Shown one piece after another: positions 6,501 to 12,811 of a stretch of 14,023 nucleotides of DNA (the first letter of the stretch is position 1; each line of letters starts with the position of its first letter). The notes beneath the pieces are model-generated. The model did not search any database. It saw only the letters and a program-made list of their open reading frames with translations, and had not been told where the DNA came from. The stretch lies in NCBI GenBank assembly GCA_021827225.1, contig JAKAXG010000039.1, positions 1 to 14,023 of the forward strand, written 5' to 3'. A program made the position numbers and the translations under genes. This DNA is from Actinomycetes bacterium. Its GTDB lineage: Bacteria; Actinomycetota; Acidimicrobiia; Acidimicrobiales; Palsa-688.

Positions 6501-7115
6501 GTGGCCGAAATCAGGCTGATCGACGTGGCCGACCCGCCGGAGGTGTGGCTGCAGCTGGGCTTCGCCGTCGAAGACGGCGGCTGCCGGGTCGGGACAACGG
6601 CCGTCCGCCTGGGTGCCGCCGGCGACGGGGTGACGGGATGGGAGCTGACCGGCGCCCCCGGCCTCGACGAGCTGCCGCTGGCGGCCGGGGCGCCGGCGGC
6701 CCCGGCCGGAGACGGCCCCGAGCACCCGAACGGCGTGGTCTCCCTCGACCACGTGGTGGTCACCGCCCCCGATCTGGACCACACCATCGACGCCTTCGAG
6801 CAGGCCGGCGTCCCGCTGCGCCGCATCCGCGACATCGGGACGCCCGATCGACCGGCGGTACAGGCGTTTTTCAAGATGGGCGACGTGGTGGTGGAGGTCG
6901 TGGGCTCGCCGGGTAGGCCCGGTCCCGGATCGGCCCGGTTCTACGGCCTGGCCTTCACGGTGGCCGATCTGGACGCCACCGCCCGCCTGCTCGGTGACCG
7001 GCTGGGGCCGGCCAAGCCGGCGGTGCAGCCCGGCCGCCGCATCGCCACCCTGGATCGGAGGGCCGGTTCGACCGTACCCATCGCCTTCATGTCCCCGGCA
7101 CCCTCGCGGTCCTAG
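6501..7115 (+). CDS. VOC (glyoxalase/bleomycin-resistance) superfamily protein
   Basis: 204 residues. The part from residue 79 on is a vicinal oxygen chelate module. SLDHVVVTAPDLDHTIDAFEQAGVPL gives the beta-alpha opening with H84, FFKMGDVVVEVVG gives the later strands with E132, and FYGLAFTVADLDATARLLG opens the second half. H84 and E132 are plausible metal ligands. Residues 1-70 are a degenerate extra domain, possibly a lost second VOC copy, ending in an Ala/Pro-rich linker. The substrate is unknown and could be a hydroxy-acid, lactone or resistance-type target. The GTG start is preceded by TAGCTT at leaderless spacing. The stop TAG at 7113-7115 lies inside the candidate -10 of the next gene, 10 bp ahead of its ATG. 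Confidence 0.85.
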   Translation: MAEIRLIDVADPPEVWLQLGFAVEDGGCRVGTTAVRLGAAGDGVTGWELTGAPGLDELPLAAGAPAAPAGDGPEHPNGVVSLDHVVVTAPDLDHTIDAFEQAGVPLRRIRDIGTPDRPAVQAFFKMGDVVVEVVGSPGRPGPGSARFYGLAFTVADLDATARLLGDRLGPAKPAVQPGRRIATLDRRAGSTVPIAFMSPAPSRS

Positions 7116-7118
7116 CGT
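7113..7118 (+). promoter_or_regulatory. Candidate leaderless -10 (TAGCGT) for the DUF2277 gene
   Basis: TAGCGT fits TAnnnT and ends 7 nt before the ATG at 7126. Its first three bases are the stop codon of the VOC gene. There is no Shine-Dalgarno before the ATG. Read-through from the VOC promoter is an alternative. Confidence 0.35.
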
Positions 7119-7125
7119 GGCCGGC

Positions 7126-7407
7126 ATGTGCCGGAACATCACCACGCTGCGGGGACTGGAGCCGCCGGCGACACCGGAGGAGATCCGGGCGGCCGCCACC
7201 CAGTACGTCCGCAAGGTCAGCGGGGTCCAGGCCGTGTCGCCGGCCGTCGCCTCGGCGTTCGAGCGGGCGGTGGCCGAGGTGGCCAGGGCCACCACCGACC
7301 TGCTCGGGCAGCTGCCCCCCCGACGGACCCCGCCGCCCACCGTCCCTCCGCTCAGGCGGGCGTCCCCGGCCCGGCCCGACGCCATGATCCGAGGCGAAGA
7401 TGGGTAA
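7126..7407 (+). CDS. DUF2277 family protein
   Basis: 93 residues. The N-terminus MCRNITTLRGLEPPAT, followed by EEIRAAATQYVRKVSGVQ and a later FERAVAEVARATTDLL, is the signature layout of DUF2277, a small family common in actinobacteria. The C-terminal third, rich in proline and arginine (PPRRTPPPTVPP), is variable. The function of the family is not known to me. The protein is cytosolic by sequence, with one cysteine at residue 2. The start is fixed by the conserved MCRNI motif. The frame is open upstream of it, but that sequence is not family-like. The stop overlaps the first possible start of the lipoprotein gene (ATGGGTAA at 7400-7407), which suggests translational coupling. Confidence 0.9.
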   Translation: MCRNITTLRGLEPPATPEEIRAAATQYVRKVSGVQAVSPAVASAFERAVAEVARATTDLLGQLPPRRTPPPTVPPLRRASPARPDAMIRGEDG

Positions 7408-7606
7408 CTCATCGGCCATGAGCAAGATCCTCCTCGTTGTCGGTGCCGGCGCCGCGGTCAGCCTCCTCGCCGCCGGCTGCCAGGGTCCCCATCCCTACAG
7501 GACCGTGCCGCCCACCTCGATATCCGTCCCGGCGGCGGGCTCCGGGGCCGGCAGTGCCGGGGGAGCGAGCACCAGCGGCGGGACGACCGGGGGCAGCGGC
7601 AAATGA
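7400..7606 (+). CDS. Small predicted lipoprotein
   Basis: Up to 68 residues. A short basic start (MSKILL) leads into a hydrophobic stretch and the lipobox LLAAGC, with the lipidated cysteine at residue 27 of the longest form. The mature part is only about 42 residues, rich in Gly, Ser, Thr and Ala (for example GSGAGSAGGASTSGG), and looks like a flexible surface-anchored tail with no enzymatic domain. Two starts are possible. The ATG at 7400 overlaps the DUF2277 stop and would be coupled to it. The ATG at 7418 gives a more typical signal peptide, with the cysteine at residue 21. I consider 7418 at least as likely. Its function is unknown. Confidence 0.65.
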   Translation: MGNSSAMSKILLVVGAGAAVSLLAAGCQGPHPYRTVPPTSISVPAAGSGAGSAGGASTSGGTTGGSGK

Positions 7607-7636
7607 GCGGTCGGTGCGCCGGCAGCGGGGGCCTTG

Positions 7637-7642
7637 TACTCT
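7637..7642 (+). promoter_or_regulatory. Weak -10 candidate (TACTCT) for the DUF2786 gene
   Basis: TACTCT lies in the 92-bp gap between the lipoprotein stop and the DUF2786 start and would give a leader of about 50 nt carrying the GAAGGGG ribosome site. No good -35 is visible. Confidence 0.2.
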
Positions 7643-7698
7643 GTTCGCCGCCGGCCCCGGGACCGACCCTGGGACCACGGACACGGAAGGGGTGAGAG

Positions 7699-8055
7699 GT
7701 GGCGGAGACCGAGGACCAGCAGCCCAGCCGCAAGCTGTCCACCGCCGCCGCCCTGCTCGGCAAGGCCCAGTCCACCACCTTCCCGGCCGAGCAGGAATCC
7801 CTCGCCCTGGGCGCCTACAGCCAGCTGGCCGCGTTCCTCAACAGCCTGGACCGGCTGGAGGCCTCCGGTGCCGGGCGGCGGGAGCGCCGGCTGCTCGTTG
7901 ACCGCCGCAGCCCCGTCCCCCGGCCGGTGCCGGAGCTGCCGGCCGCAGCGGCCGACGAGCCGGAGGTGATCGACCTGCGGACCGACCGGGCCAGGTCGGT
8001 CTACCGACGCCCCGACGGCCCCGGCCCGGGCGCCCGCATCGACCTGGTCCTCTAG
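7699..8055 (+). CDS. DUF2786 domain-containing protein
   Basis: 118 residues. Residues 14-46, containing STAAALLGKAQSTTFPAEQE, match the core of DUF2786, whose members read roughly ALLAKAESTTFPEEAEAL. The rest (from about residue 56) is basic and proline-rich and low in predicted structure, ending IDLVL. DUF2786 proteins are often longer, so this is a short member carrying little more than the motif. The function of the family is undefined. The GTG start at 7699 is supported by GAAGGGG about 6 nt upstream. The last codons belong to the first, degenerate copy of a repeat that continues downstream of the stop, where it forms hairpins. It is convergent with the EthA-like gene. Confidence 0.82.
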   Translation: MAETEDQQPSRKLSTAAALLGKAQSTTFPAEQESLALGAYSQLAAFLNSLDRLEASGAGRRERRLLVDRRSPVPRPVPELPAAAADEPEVIDLRTDRARSVYRRPDGPGPGARIDLVL

Positions 8056-8127
8056 ACGCCCGGCCCGGGCGACCGGACCGACTGGTCCTTCATACCCTGG
8101 CCCGGGCGGCCGGATCGACTGGTCCTT
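8023..8127 (+). repeat. Three-copy degenerate direct repeat spanning gene end and terminator region
   Basis: A unit of about 29 bp starting GGCCCGGGCG occurs at 8062-8090 and 8099-8127 (27/29 identical). A weaker first copy with one extra base lies at 8023-8052, inside the last codons of the DUF2786 gene. Spacings are 39 and 37 bp. The arrangement suggests the gene tail was duplicated twice downstream. Confidence 0.65.
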
Positions 8128-8129
8128 TT
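8075..8129 (+). terminator. Tandem hairpins, probable terminator of the DUF2786 gene
   Basis: The first hairpin is GGACC-gact-GGTCC at 8075-8088, followed by TT. The second is GGATC-gact-GGTCC at 8112-8125, followed by TTTT at 8126-8129. The single change in the second stem (C to T) keeps pairing in RNA as a U-G wobble. Five-base-pair stems with short U-runs would be weak intrinsic terminators, so Rho-assisted ending is also possible. Confidence 0.45.
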
Positions 8130-8153
8130 GACCCCGGGCTGCGGGCCCGCGGC

Positions 8154-9647
8154 TCAGCCGACGGGCACCGGCGCCTCCGCCCGGACCTCCGGGCCCGACA
8201 TCTCCAGGCACTGGCCCCGGTCGCCGAAGGTGGCGTCGATGAGGTCGAGCACGTAGTTCTGCCGTATCCGCCACGGCGCCGCCGGCCCCTGCTTGGGCAG
8301 GAGAGCGGTGGCCCGGGTGACGTAGCCGGAGGTGAGGGGCAGGAACGGCTGGGCCTCCATACCGTCGGCGCTCGGGCGGGGCACGACCCTCACCGCCCCC
8401 CGCCGGCGCATCCGCCGCAGCAGGCGGGCCACCGCCCGGGCGGTCAGATCGGACCGTAGGGTCCACGAGGCGTTGGTGTAGCCGAAGGAGAAGGCGAAGT
8501 TGGGCACCCCGCTCATCATGAAACCCCGGTACACGAACCGGTCGCCGGGGTCGACCTCCTCGCCGTCCACCTCGAGCCGGATGCCGCCGCAGGCCACCAG
8601 CTCCAGGCCGGTGGCCGACACGATGACGTCGGCCTCCAGCTCCTGCCCCGACTCGAGGCGGATGCCGTGCTCGGTGAAGGTGGCGATGCGGTCGGTCACG
8701 ACGGACATGCTCCCCGCGCTGAGCGCCTCGAAGAAGTCCCCGTCGGGGATCAGGCACATCCGCTGGTCCCACGGGCGGTACGGCGGGGTCAGGTGGGTGT
8801 CGATGTCGAAGCCCTCCGGCAACGCCTCGGCGGCCTTCTGCAGGAGCATCCGCTTGGCCGCCTCGGGGCGGCGCTGGCACAGCTGGTAGAAGAAGGTGCC
8901 CCTGGCCACGTTCTTCCAGCGCAGGGTGCCGTGGGCGACCCGGGGCGGCAGCCGGCGGCGGACCTTCTCGGCGAGCGGGTCGACCGACGGGGCGGAGGCG
9001 ATCCAGGTGGGGGTCCGCTGCAGGACGGTCACCGACGCCGCGGTGGCGGCCATGGCCGGCCCCAGGGTCACCGCGGTGGCTCCGCTGCCGATGATCACCA
9101 CCTTCTTGCCGGCGTAGTCGAGGTCCTCCGGCCAGTGCTGGGGATGCACCACGGTGCCGGCGAAGCGGTCCCGGCCGGGGAAGTCCGGGAAGTAGCCCCG
9201 GTCGTAGCGGTAGTAGCCCGAGCACAGGTACAAGAAGTCGCAGGTGAGCTCCACCCGCTCCGCCCGCTCGGCCGGTGCGCTCAGCTCCACCGACACCGTC
9301 CAGCGGTTCTGCTCGCTCGACCACGACGCCCCGACGACCCGGTGGCCGTAGCGGATGCGCCGGTCGATGCCGTGCTCGGCGGCCGTGTCCTGGATGTAGC
9401 GCAGGATGGAGGGGCCGTCGGCGATGGCCTTGGCGTGCGACCACGGCCGGAAGGGGTAGCCCAGCGTGTACATGTCCGAGTCGGAGCGCACCCCGGGATA
9501 GCGGAACAGGTCCCAGGTGCCGCCCATCGCCTCCCGGCCCTCGAGGATGGCGTAGGAGCGGTCGGGGCACATGGTCTGCAGCCGGTAGGCGGCGCCCACC
9601 CCGGACAGCCCGGCTCCCACGATCAGGACATCTAGATGTTCGGCCAT
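8154..9647 (-). CDS. ethA: EthA-like flavin-containing (Baeyer-Villiger) monooxygenase
   Basis: 497 residues, similar along its whole length to mycobacterial EthA (about 489 aa), the FAD/NADPH monooxygenase that activates ethionamide and oxidises ketones. It starts EHLDVLIVGAGLSG, with the FAD-binding GxGxxG at residues 11-16, followed by GGTWDLFRYPGVRSDSDMYTLG. The Baeyer-Villiger fingerprint FxGxxxHxxxWP is exact at 162-173 (FAGTVVHPQHWP), and the NADPH-binding GSGATA lies at 187-192. Conserved late blocks such as GYTNASWTLRSDL and APWRIRQNY are intact, so the gene looks functional. Its physiological substrate is unknown. In mycobacteria ethA is controlled by the divergent repressor EthR. 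No TetR-type gene is next to this copy. The ATG at 9647 has GGGGGAA about 9 nt upstream. Confidence 0.95.
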   Translation of the reverse strand: MAEHLDVLIVGAGLSGVGAAYRLQTMCPDRSYAILEGREAMGGTWDLFRYPGVRSDSDMYTLGYPFRPWSHAKAIADGPSILRYIQDTAAEHGIDRRIRYGHRVVGASWSSEQNRWTVSVELSAPAERAERVELTCDFLYLCSGYYRYDRGYFPDFPGRDRFAGTVVHPQHWPEDLDYAGKKVVIIGSGATAVTLGPAMAATAASVTVLQRTPTWIASAPSVDPLAEKVRRRLPPRVAHGTLRWKNVARGTFFYQLCQRRPEAAKRMLLQKAAEALPEGFDIDTHLTPPYRPWDQRMCLIPDGDFFEALSAGSMSVVTDRIATFTEHGIRLESGQELEADVIVSATGLELVACGGIRLEVDGEEVDPGDRFVYRGFMMSGVPNFAFSFGYTNASWTLRSDLTARAVARLLRRMRRRGAVRVVPRPSADGMEAQPFLPLTSGYVTRATALLPKQGPAAPWRIRQNYVLDLIDATFGDRGQCLEMSGPEVRAEAPVPVG

Positions 9648-9906
9648 CGAAGGCGTTCCCCCGTTGAGTGCTATCAGCGATAAGTCAGCAGCCCCGAGAT
9701 CGTAGCCACCCTCCGGGGCGGGGGACCCCCGGACAGCCGCGACCTAAACCCCTTTTATTTAGTGCTGAGAGCGTTAGGCGGCGAGAGACGGCGGGTACCG
9801 CCTCTAGTACACAAAACACAGGGCGCGGCGGCGCCTCGGCGGTAATGGCGGACAACAGCCAATGCGATCGGGGATAGCTCCTGCCCGTACACGAGGAGGA
9901 CACGAC
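9648..9906. promoter_or_regulatory. Divergent regulatory region between ethA-like and PRC-barrel genes
   Basis: 259 bp without a gene. It holds AGTGCT twice in similar contexts (9667 and 9761). It also holds an AT-rich 18-mer at 9749-9766 that repeats one at 5664-5681. A GGCGG-gta-CCGCC hairpin lies at 9790-9802, and a possible alternative-sigma promoter at 9773-9798. The ribosome site GAGGAGG lies 7 nt before the ATG at 9907. Confidence 0.5.
9773..9798 (+). promoter_or_regulatory. Possible SigB/SigF-like stress promoter for the PRC-barrel gene
   Basis: GTTA at 9773-9776 and GGGTAC at 9793-9798, 16 bp apart, resemble the GTTT-N14-17-GGGTAT promoters read by the SigB/SigF group of stress sigma factors. 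Two positions differ from consensus. The -10 overlaps the GGCGGGTACCGCC inverted repeat. The predicted leader is about 100 nt. Confidence 0.3.
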
Positions 9907-10680
9907 ATGGTGATGACCGATCCCCAGCGTCTGTACGGCACGGACATCGTGACAGACGACGGATCCAAGCTCGGCAAGGTCGAGGAGGTGTACCTCGACG
10001 ACGCCACCGGCCGGCCCGAGTGGGCCGAGGTGAAGACCGGCATGTTCGGCACCAAGATGTCGCTGGTCCCGCTGGCGGCCGCCCAGGACGCCGGCGGCGC
10101 CCTGAAGGTGCCCTTCGACAAGGACCGGGTCAAGGGTGCCCCCCACCACGACCCGGGCACCGTGCTGAGCCGCGAGGAAGAGGCCCGGTTGTTCGAGTAC
10201 TACGGCGTGCCCTACGGCGGGGAGACCGTGACGGCGCAGGGCGGCGCCGGCGCGCCGACGGCGGGAGCGGCGACCGGGGCCGGGCACGACGTCTCGGGAC
10301 CGAACACCGACGACGCCATGACCCGTTCCGAGGAGGAGGTCCGGGTAGGCAGGGCGGCCGAGGAGACCGGCCGGGTCCGCCTGCGCAAGTACGTGGTCAC
10401 CGAGAACGTCCAGACGACAGTGCCGGTGACACATGAGGAGGTGCGGGTCGAGCGGGAGCCCATCACCGACGACAACATCGGCGCCGCCATGGACGGCCCG
10501 GAGCTGTCCGAGGAGGAGCACGAGGTGGTTCTCCACGAGGAACAGCCGGTCGTCGAGAAGCGGGTCGTACCCAAGGAGCGGGTGCGCCTGGCGAAGGAGG
10601 CCGTCACGGAGGAGGCCCCGGTGAGCACCGAAGTCCGCAAGGAGCGGATCGAGACCGAGGGCGGCCCGGGAGCCCGCTGA
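9907..10680 (+). CDS. PRC-barrel and DUF2382 (YsnF/AvaK) stress-type protein
   Basis: 257 residues with two domains. Residues about 8-75 form a PRC-barrel (LYGTDIVTDDGSKLGKVEEV, then EWAEVKTG and LVPLAAA), a small beta-barrel found in photosynthetic reaction centres, ribosome maturation factors and many stress proteins. Residues 76-105 hold a helical segment with LFEYYGVPYGGE. A Gly/Ala-rich linker follows, and residues about 136-250 form a highly charged DUF2382 domain with repeated patterns such as EEEVRVGRAAEE, VTHEEVRVEREPI and EKRVVPKERVRLAKE. This pairing is widespread in desiccation- and radiation-tolerant bacteria, and its molecular role is not defined. The start at 9907 is set by GAGGAGG with 7-nt spacing. 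The DUF2127 gene begins 2 bp after its stop, so the two are almost certainly co-transcribed. Confidence 0.93.
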   Translation: MVMTDPQRLYGTDIVTDDGSKLGKVEEVYLDDATGRPEWAEVKTGMFGTKMSLVPLAAAQDAGGALKVPFDKDRVKGAPHHDPGTVLSREEEARLFEYYGVPYGGETVTAQGGAGAPTAGAATGAGHDVSGPNTDDAMTRSEEEVRVGRAAEETGRVRLRKYVVTENVQTTVPVTHEEVRVEREPITDDNIGAAMDGPELSEEEHEVVLHEEQPVVEKRVVPKERVRLAKEAVTEEAPVSTEVRKERIETEGGPGAR

Positions 10681-10682
10681 TC

Positions 10683-11570
10683 ATGCAACCGGCACCCGGT
10701 ACCGAGCAGCCCCGCCGCTTCCGGCCCAACCTGCGCTACGAGCTCATCGGCTGCGGCCTGCACGGCCACGAGCTGCTCGGTACCGACGCCCGCCGGCTGC
10801 GCGACCGCGACGCCATATTCGCCCGCCAGGACGAGGGCGGGTTCCGCTGGTACCGCTGCCTGCGCTGCGACACCTGGATGCCGCTCCCCGAGCCCCAGGC
10901 ACCGGCGGTGGACACCCCGCCGGATCGGGACCGGGTGGACCTGCCCCTCCGGGGCCGGCCGCTGCGGGACCGCTACGTGCTGCGGACCATCGCCGTGGAC
11001 CGGGCGGTGCACGTGCTGGTGCTGGCCGCCCTGGCCGTGGCCATATTCCTCTTCGCCGCCCACCGCAGCCTGCTCCACCACGACTACACCCGCATACTGG
11101 CCGACCTGCAGGGAGGCCTGGGTGGGCCGGTGAACGACACCCACTCGGGGATCGTGTCCGAGCTGAACAAGCTGTTCGCCCTCTCGACGGCCAAGCTCTA
11201 CGCCACGGGGGCGGCGGTCGCTGCCTACACCGCCCTGCTGGCCGTGGAGATGGTGGGTCTGTGGCGGGGCCGGCGGTGGGCCGAGTACCTCACCCTGGCC
11301 GAGACCGGGCTGCTGGTGCCTTTCGAGGTGTACGAGCTCACCAAGACGGTGTCGTACCTGAAGGTACTGACCCTGGTGATCAACGTGGCCATCGTGGTGT
11401 ACCTGCTGTTCCGCCACCGCCTGTTCGGCCTCCGCGGCGGGGTCGCCGCCGAGCGCGCCGAACACGAGCGCGACAGCGGGTGGCCGGCCCTGGAGCGGGC
11501 CACCCCGCCCGGGCTGCTGGCGCCGGTCAGCGCGACAGAGAGGGAAAGTTGGGTGCCCGCTTCTCGATGA
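10683..11570 (+). CDS. DUF2127 family membrane protein with N-terminal zinc-ribbon-like motif
   Basis: 295 residues. The N-terminal cytosolic part has C24-x2-H27-x-H29 and C59-x2-C62 (YRCLRCDTW), a likely metal-binding knuckle. The membrane part has about four helices at roughly residues 108-127, 172-194, 203-219 and 225-243. The last three form the DUF2127 core, with the conserved WRGRRWAEYLTLAETGLLVP and PFEVYELTKT followed by LKVLTLVINVAIV. The C-terminus, about 45 residues, is hydrophilic. The function of the family is unknown. It follows the PRC-barrel gene with a 2-bp gap and probably shares its stress-type regulation. Its last 44 bp overlap, tail to tail, the end of the enoyl-CoA hydratase-like gene on the other strand. 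Confidence 0.9.
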   Translation: MQPAPGTEQPRRFRPNLRYELIGCGLHGHELLGTDARRLRDRDAIFARQDEGGFRWYRCLRCDTWMPLPEPQAPAVDTPPDRDRVDLPLRGRPLRDRYVLRTIAVDRAVHVLVLAALAVAIFLFAAHRSLLHHDYTRILADLQGGLGGPVNDTHSGIVSELNKLFALSTAKLYATGAAVAAYTALLAVEMVGLWRGRRWAEYLTLAETGLLVPFEVYELTKTVSYLKVLTLVINVAIVVYLLFRHRLFGLRGGVAAERAEHERDSGWPALERATPPGLLAPVSATERESWVPASR

Positions 11571-12318
11571 ACGCCCGGAACGCCTCGGCGGTGTCCGCGC
11601 TGGCGGCGATGGCCAGGTGACGCTGGGCTTCGTAGTCCACGAAGTCGGCGAAGCCCATCCGCTCCGCCGCCAGGTAGTTGCGCTTGAGGGCCAGCAGGGC
11701 GGTGGGCGACTTGGCGAGCAGCCCGGCCAGGACCTGCTCGGTCTCCTCCCGGAAGGACTCGTCGGGGAAGACCCGGGCGACCAGGCCGATCTGCAGCGCC
11801 TCCTCGGCGGTCACCCGCCGGGGCAGGAAGGACAGGTCCCGGGCCCGGGCCGCCCCGACGGCGTGCAACAGCGACCACGGCAGGCCCATGTCGCCGGCCA
11901 CCGCCACGTCCAGGAAGGCGGTGTTCAGGCGGGCCCCGGCGGCCATCACCCGCAGATCGCAGGCCATGGCCCAGCCCAGGCCGGCCCCGGCGCACGCCCC
12001 GTTGATGGCGGCCACGGTGACGGCGGGGATCTCGTGGAGCAGCGCCGCCACCCGGAAGTCCTCGACGGTGAGCCGCTCATCGGACGAGCCCGACGTGAAG
12101 TGGTTGAGATCGGCGCCGGGGCAGAACGCCCGCCCCTCGCCGGTCAGCACCAGCACCCGCAGCGACGGGTCGGTGGCCGCCCCCTCCAGGGCCCGGGTGG
12201 CCTCCCGGACCATCCGGTTGGTCATGCCGTTCATGGCGTCGGGCCGGTTGAGGGTGAGCCGGGCCAGGCCCCGGCCGTCGTGGTCGTATCTCAGGGTTTC
12301 GAACTGGGAAGGCATCAC
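11527..12318 (-). CDS. Enoyl-CoA hydratase/isomerase (crotonase) family protein
   Basis: 263 residues, the normal length for crotonase-fold enzymes acting on acyl-CoA. The CoA and oxyanion-hole blocks AFCPGADL (64-71) and AINGACAGAGLGWAMACD (104-121) are present. The two glutamates of classical enoyl-CoA hydratase appear to be missing, with Gly at the first site (GLGWAM instead of GGCELAM) and Phe at the second. An aspartate, D143 in AVAGDMGLPWSL, sits where PaaG-type isomerases carry their catalytic acid. An isomerase or another crotonase activity is thus more likely than simple hydration. Start: GTG at 12318 directly followed by ATG at 12315. TAGCCT ends 5 nt before the GTG (8 before the ATG) and there is no Shine-Dalgarno, so the mRNA may be leaderless. 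It is divergent from the NYN-domain gene (56-bp gap). Confidence 0.92.
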   Translation of the reverse strand: MMPSQFETLRYDHDGRGLARLTLNRPDAMNGMTNRMVREATRALEGAATDPSLRVLVLTGEGRAFCPGADLNHFTSGSSDERLTVEDFRVAALLHEIPAVTVAAINGACAGAGLGWAMACDLRVMAAGARLNTAFLDVAVAGDMGLPWSLLHAVGAARARDLSFLPRRVTAEEALQIGLVARVFPDESFREETEQVLAGLLAKSPTALLALKRNYLAAERMGFADFVDYEAQRHLAIAASADTAEAFRAFIEKRAPNFPSLSR

Positions 12319-12323
12319 CCCGG

Positions 12324-12329
12324 AGGCTA
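12324..12329 (-). promoter_or_regulatory. Candidate leaderless -10 (TAGCCT) for the enoyl-CoA hydratase-like gene
   Basis: Read on the minus strand, TAGCCT ends 5 nt before the GTG at 12318 and 8 nt before the ATG at 12315. The correct start may depend on which of the two lies at the 5' end of the transcript. Confidence 0.35.
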
Positions 12330-12374
12330 CGCCCGGCGGTACAACGGGGGAGTGGACGTGGAGCGACCGGGCCG

Positions 12375-12779
12375 GTGCTGATAGTCGACGCCGCCAACGT
12401 GGTGGGCTCCCGCCCGGACGGCTGGTGGCGGGACCGGGCCGGGGCGGCCGCCCGGCTCATCGGCCGCATCGGCGACGCCGTCGCCGCCGGCCGGCTCGAC
12501 GGTCCGGTGACGGTCGTCCTGGAGGGCGCGGCCCGGGCGGCCGACGCCCCCGGCGGGGGCGCCGTCCGGCTGGTCAGCGCCGCCGGCTCCGGTGACGACG
12601 CCATCGTCGAGGTGGCGGCCGCCGAGGCCGGACGGGGATCGCCGGTGGTGGTGGCGACCGCCGACCGGGAGCTGCGCCGCCGGGTGGAGGCGGTGGGCGC
12701 GTCGGCGGTGGCCCCGGGCTGGCTGCTCGACCGGCTGGACCCCCCGCCCGGTCAGCCGCCTGATGTTCGGTCCAGTTGA
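12375..12779 (+). CDS. NYN/PIN-like domain protein, putative RNase
   Basis: 134 residues. The start MLIVDAANVVGSRPDGWW gives the first strand of a NYN/PIN-type nuclease fold with acidic D5 and N8. GSGDDAIVEVAA (71-82) supplies D74 and D75, and VVVATADRELRRRVEAVGA (91-109) supplies D97 and the final strand and helix. These acidic positions form the metal-binding site in PIN and YacP-like NYN RNases, so RNA cleavage is a reasonable guess, but the target is unknown. The protein is small and single-domain, without a paired antitoxin gene. The GTG at 12375 is the first usable start in frame, with only a weak GGAG 11 nt upstream. The stop at 12777-12779 lies inside the -35 box of the Nramp gene. 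Confidence 0.8.
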   Translation: MLIVDAANVVGSRPDGWWRDRAGAAARLIGRIGDAVAAGRLDGPVTVVLEGAARAADAPGGGAVRLVSAAGSGDDAIVEVAAAEAGRGSPVVVATADRELRRRVEAVGASAVAPGWLLDRLDPPPGQPPDVRSS

Positions 12780-12811
12780 CACTATTAGTTAGGTACGCCT
12801 AACTTAAGGGT
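12776..12811 (+). promoter_or_regulatory. Nramp promoter with DtxR/IdeR-like metal box
   Basis: A perfect -35 TTGACA lies at 12776-12781, with an 18-bp spacer and the -10 TAACTT at 12800-12805. Over the spacer and -10 is a perfect palindrome, AGTTAGG-tacg-CCTAACT (12787-12804). The 19-mer TTAGGTACGCCTAACTTAA at 12789-12807 matches 15 of 19 bases of the IdeR/DtxR consensus TTAGGTTAGGCTAACCTAA. The GTG at 12812 starts 6 nt after the -10, so the transcript is probably leaderless. A repressor bound here would block transcription when metal is plentiful. Control by MntR, a manganese-sensing DtxR relative, is an alternative to iron. Confidence 0.75.

Noticed and set aside
8023..8127. CRISPR array
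   Set aside because: There are only three units, the spacers are 8-10 bp and not unique, the first unit is coding, and there are no cas genes.
7495..9570. 691-residue open frame on the minus strand across the EthA-like gene
   Set aside because: It is an out-of-frame shadow of the EthA-like gene, which carries exact FAD, NADPH and Baeyer-Villiger motifs in its own frame. It also crosses into the DUF2786 and lipoprotein genes.
12375..12779. Toxin of a toxin-antitoxin pair
   Set aside because: The fold is PIN/NYN-like, but no small antitoxin gene lies upstream or downstream. The gap to the divergent gene is only 56 bp.
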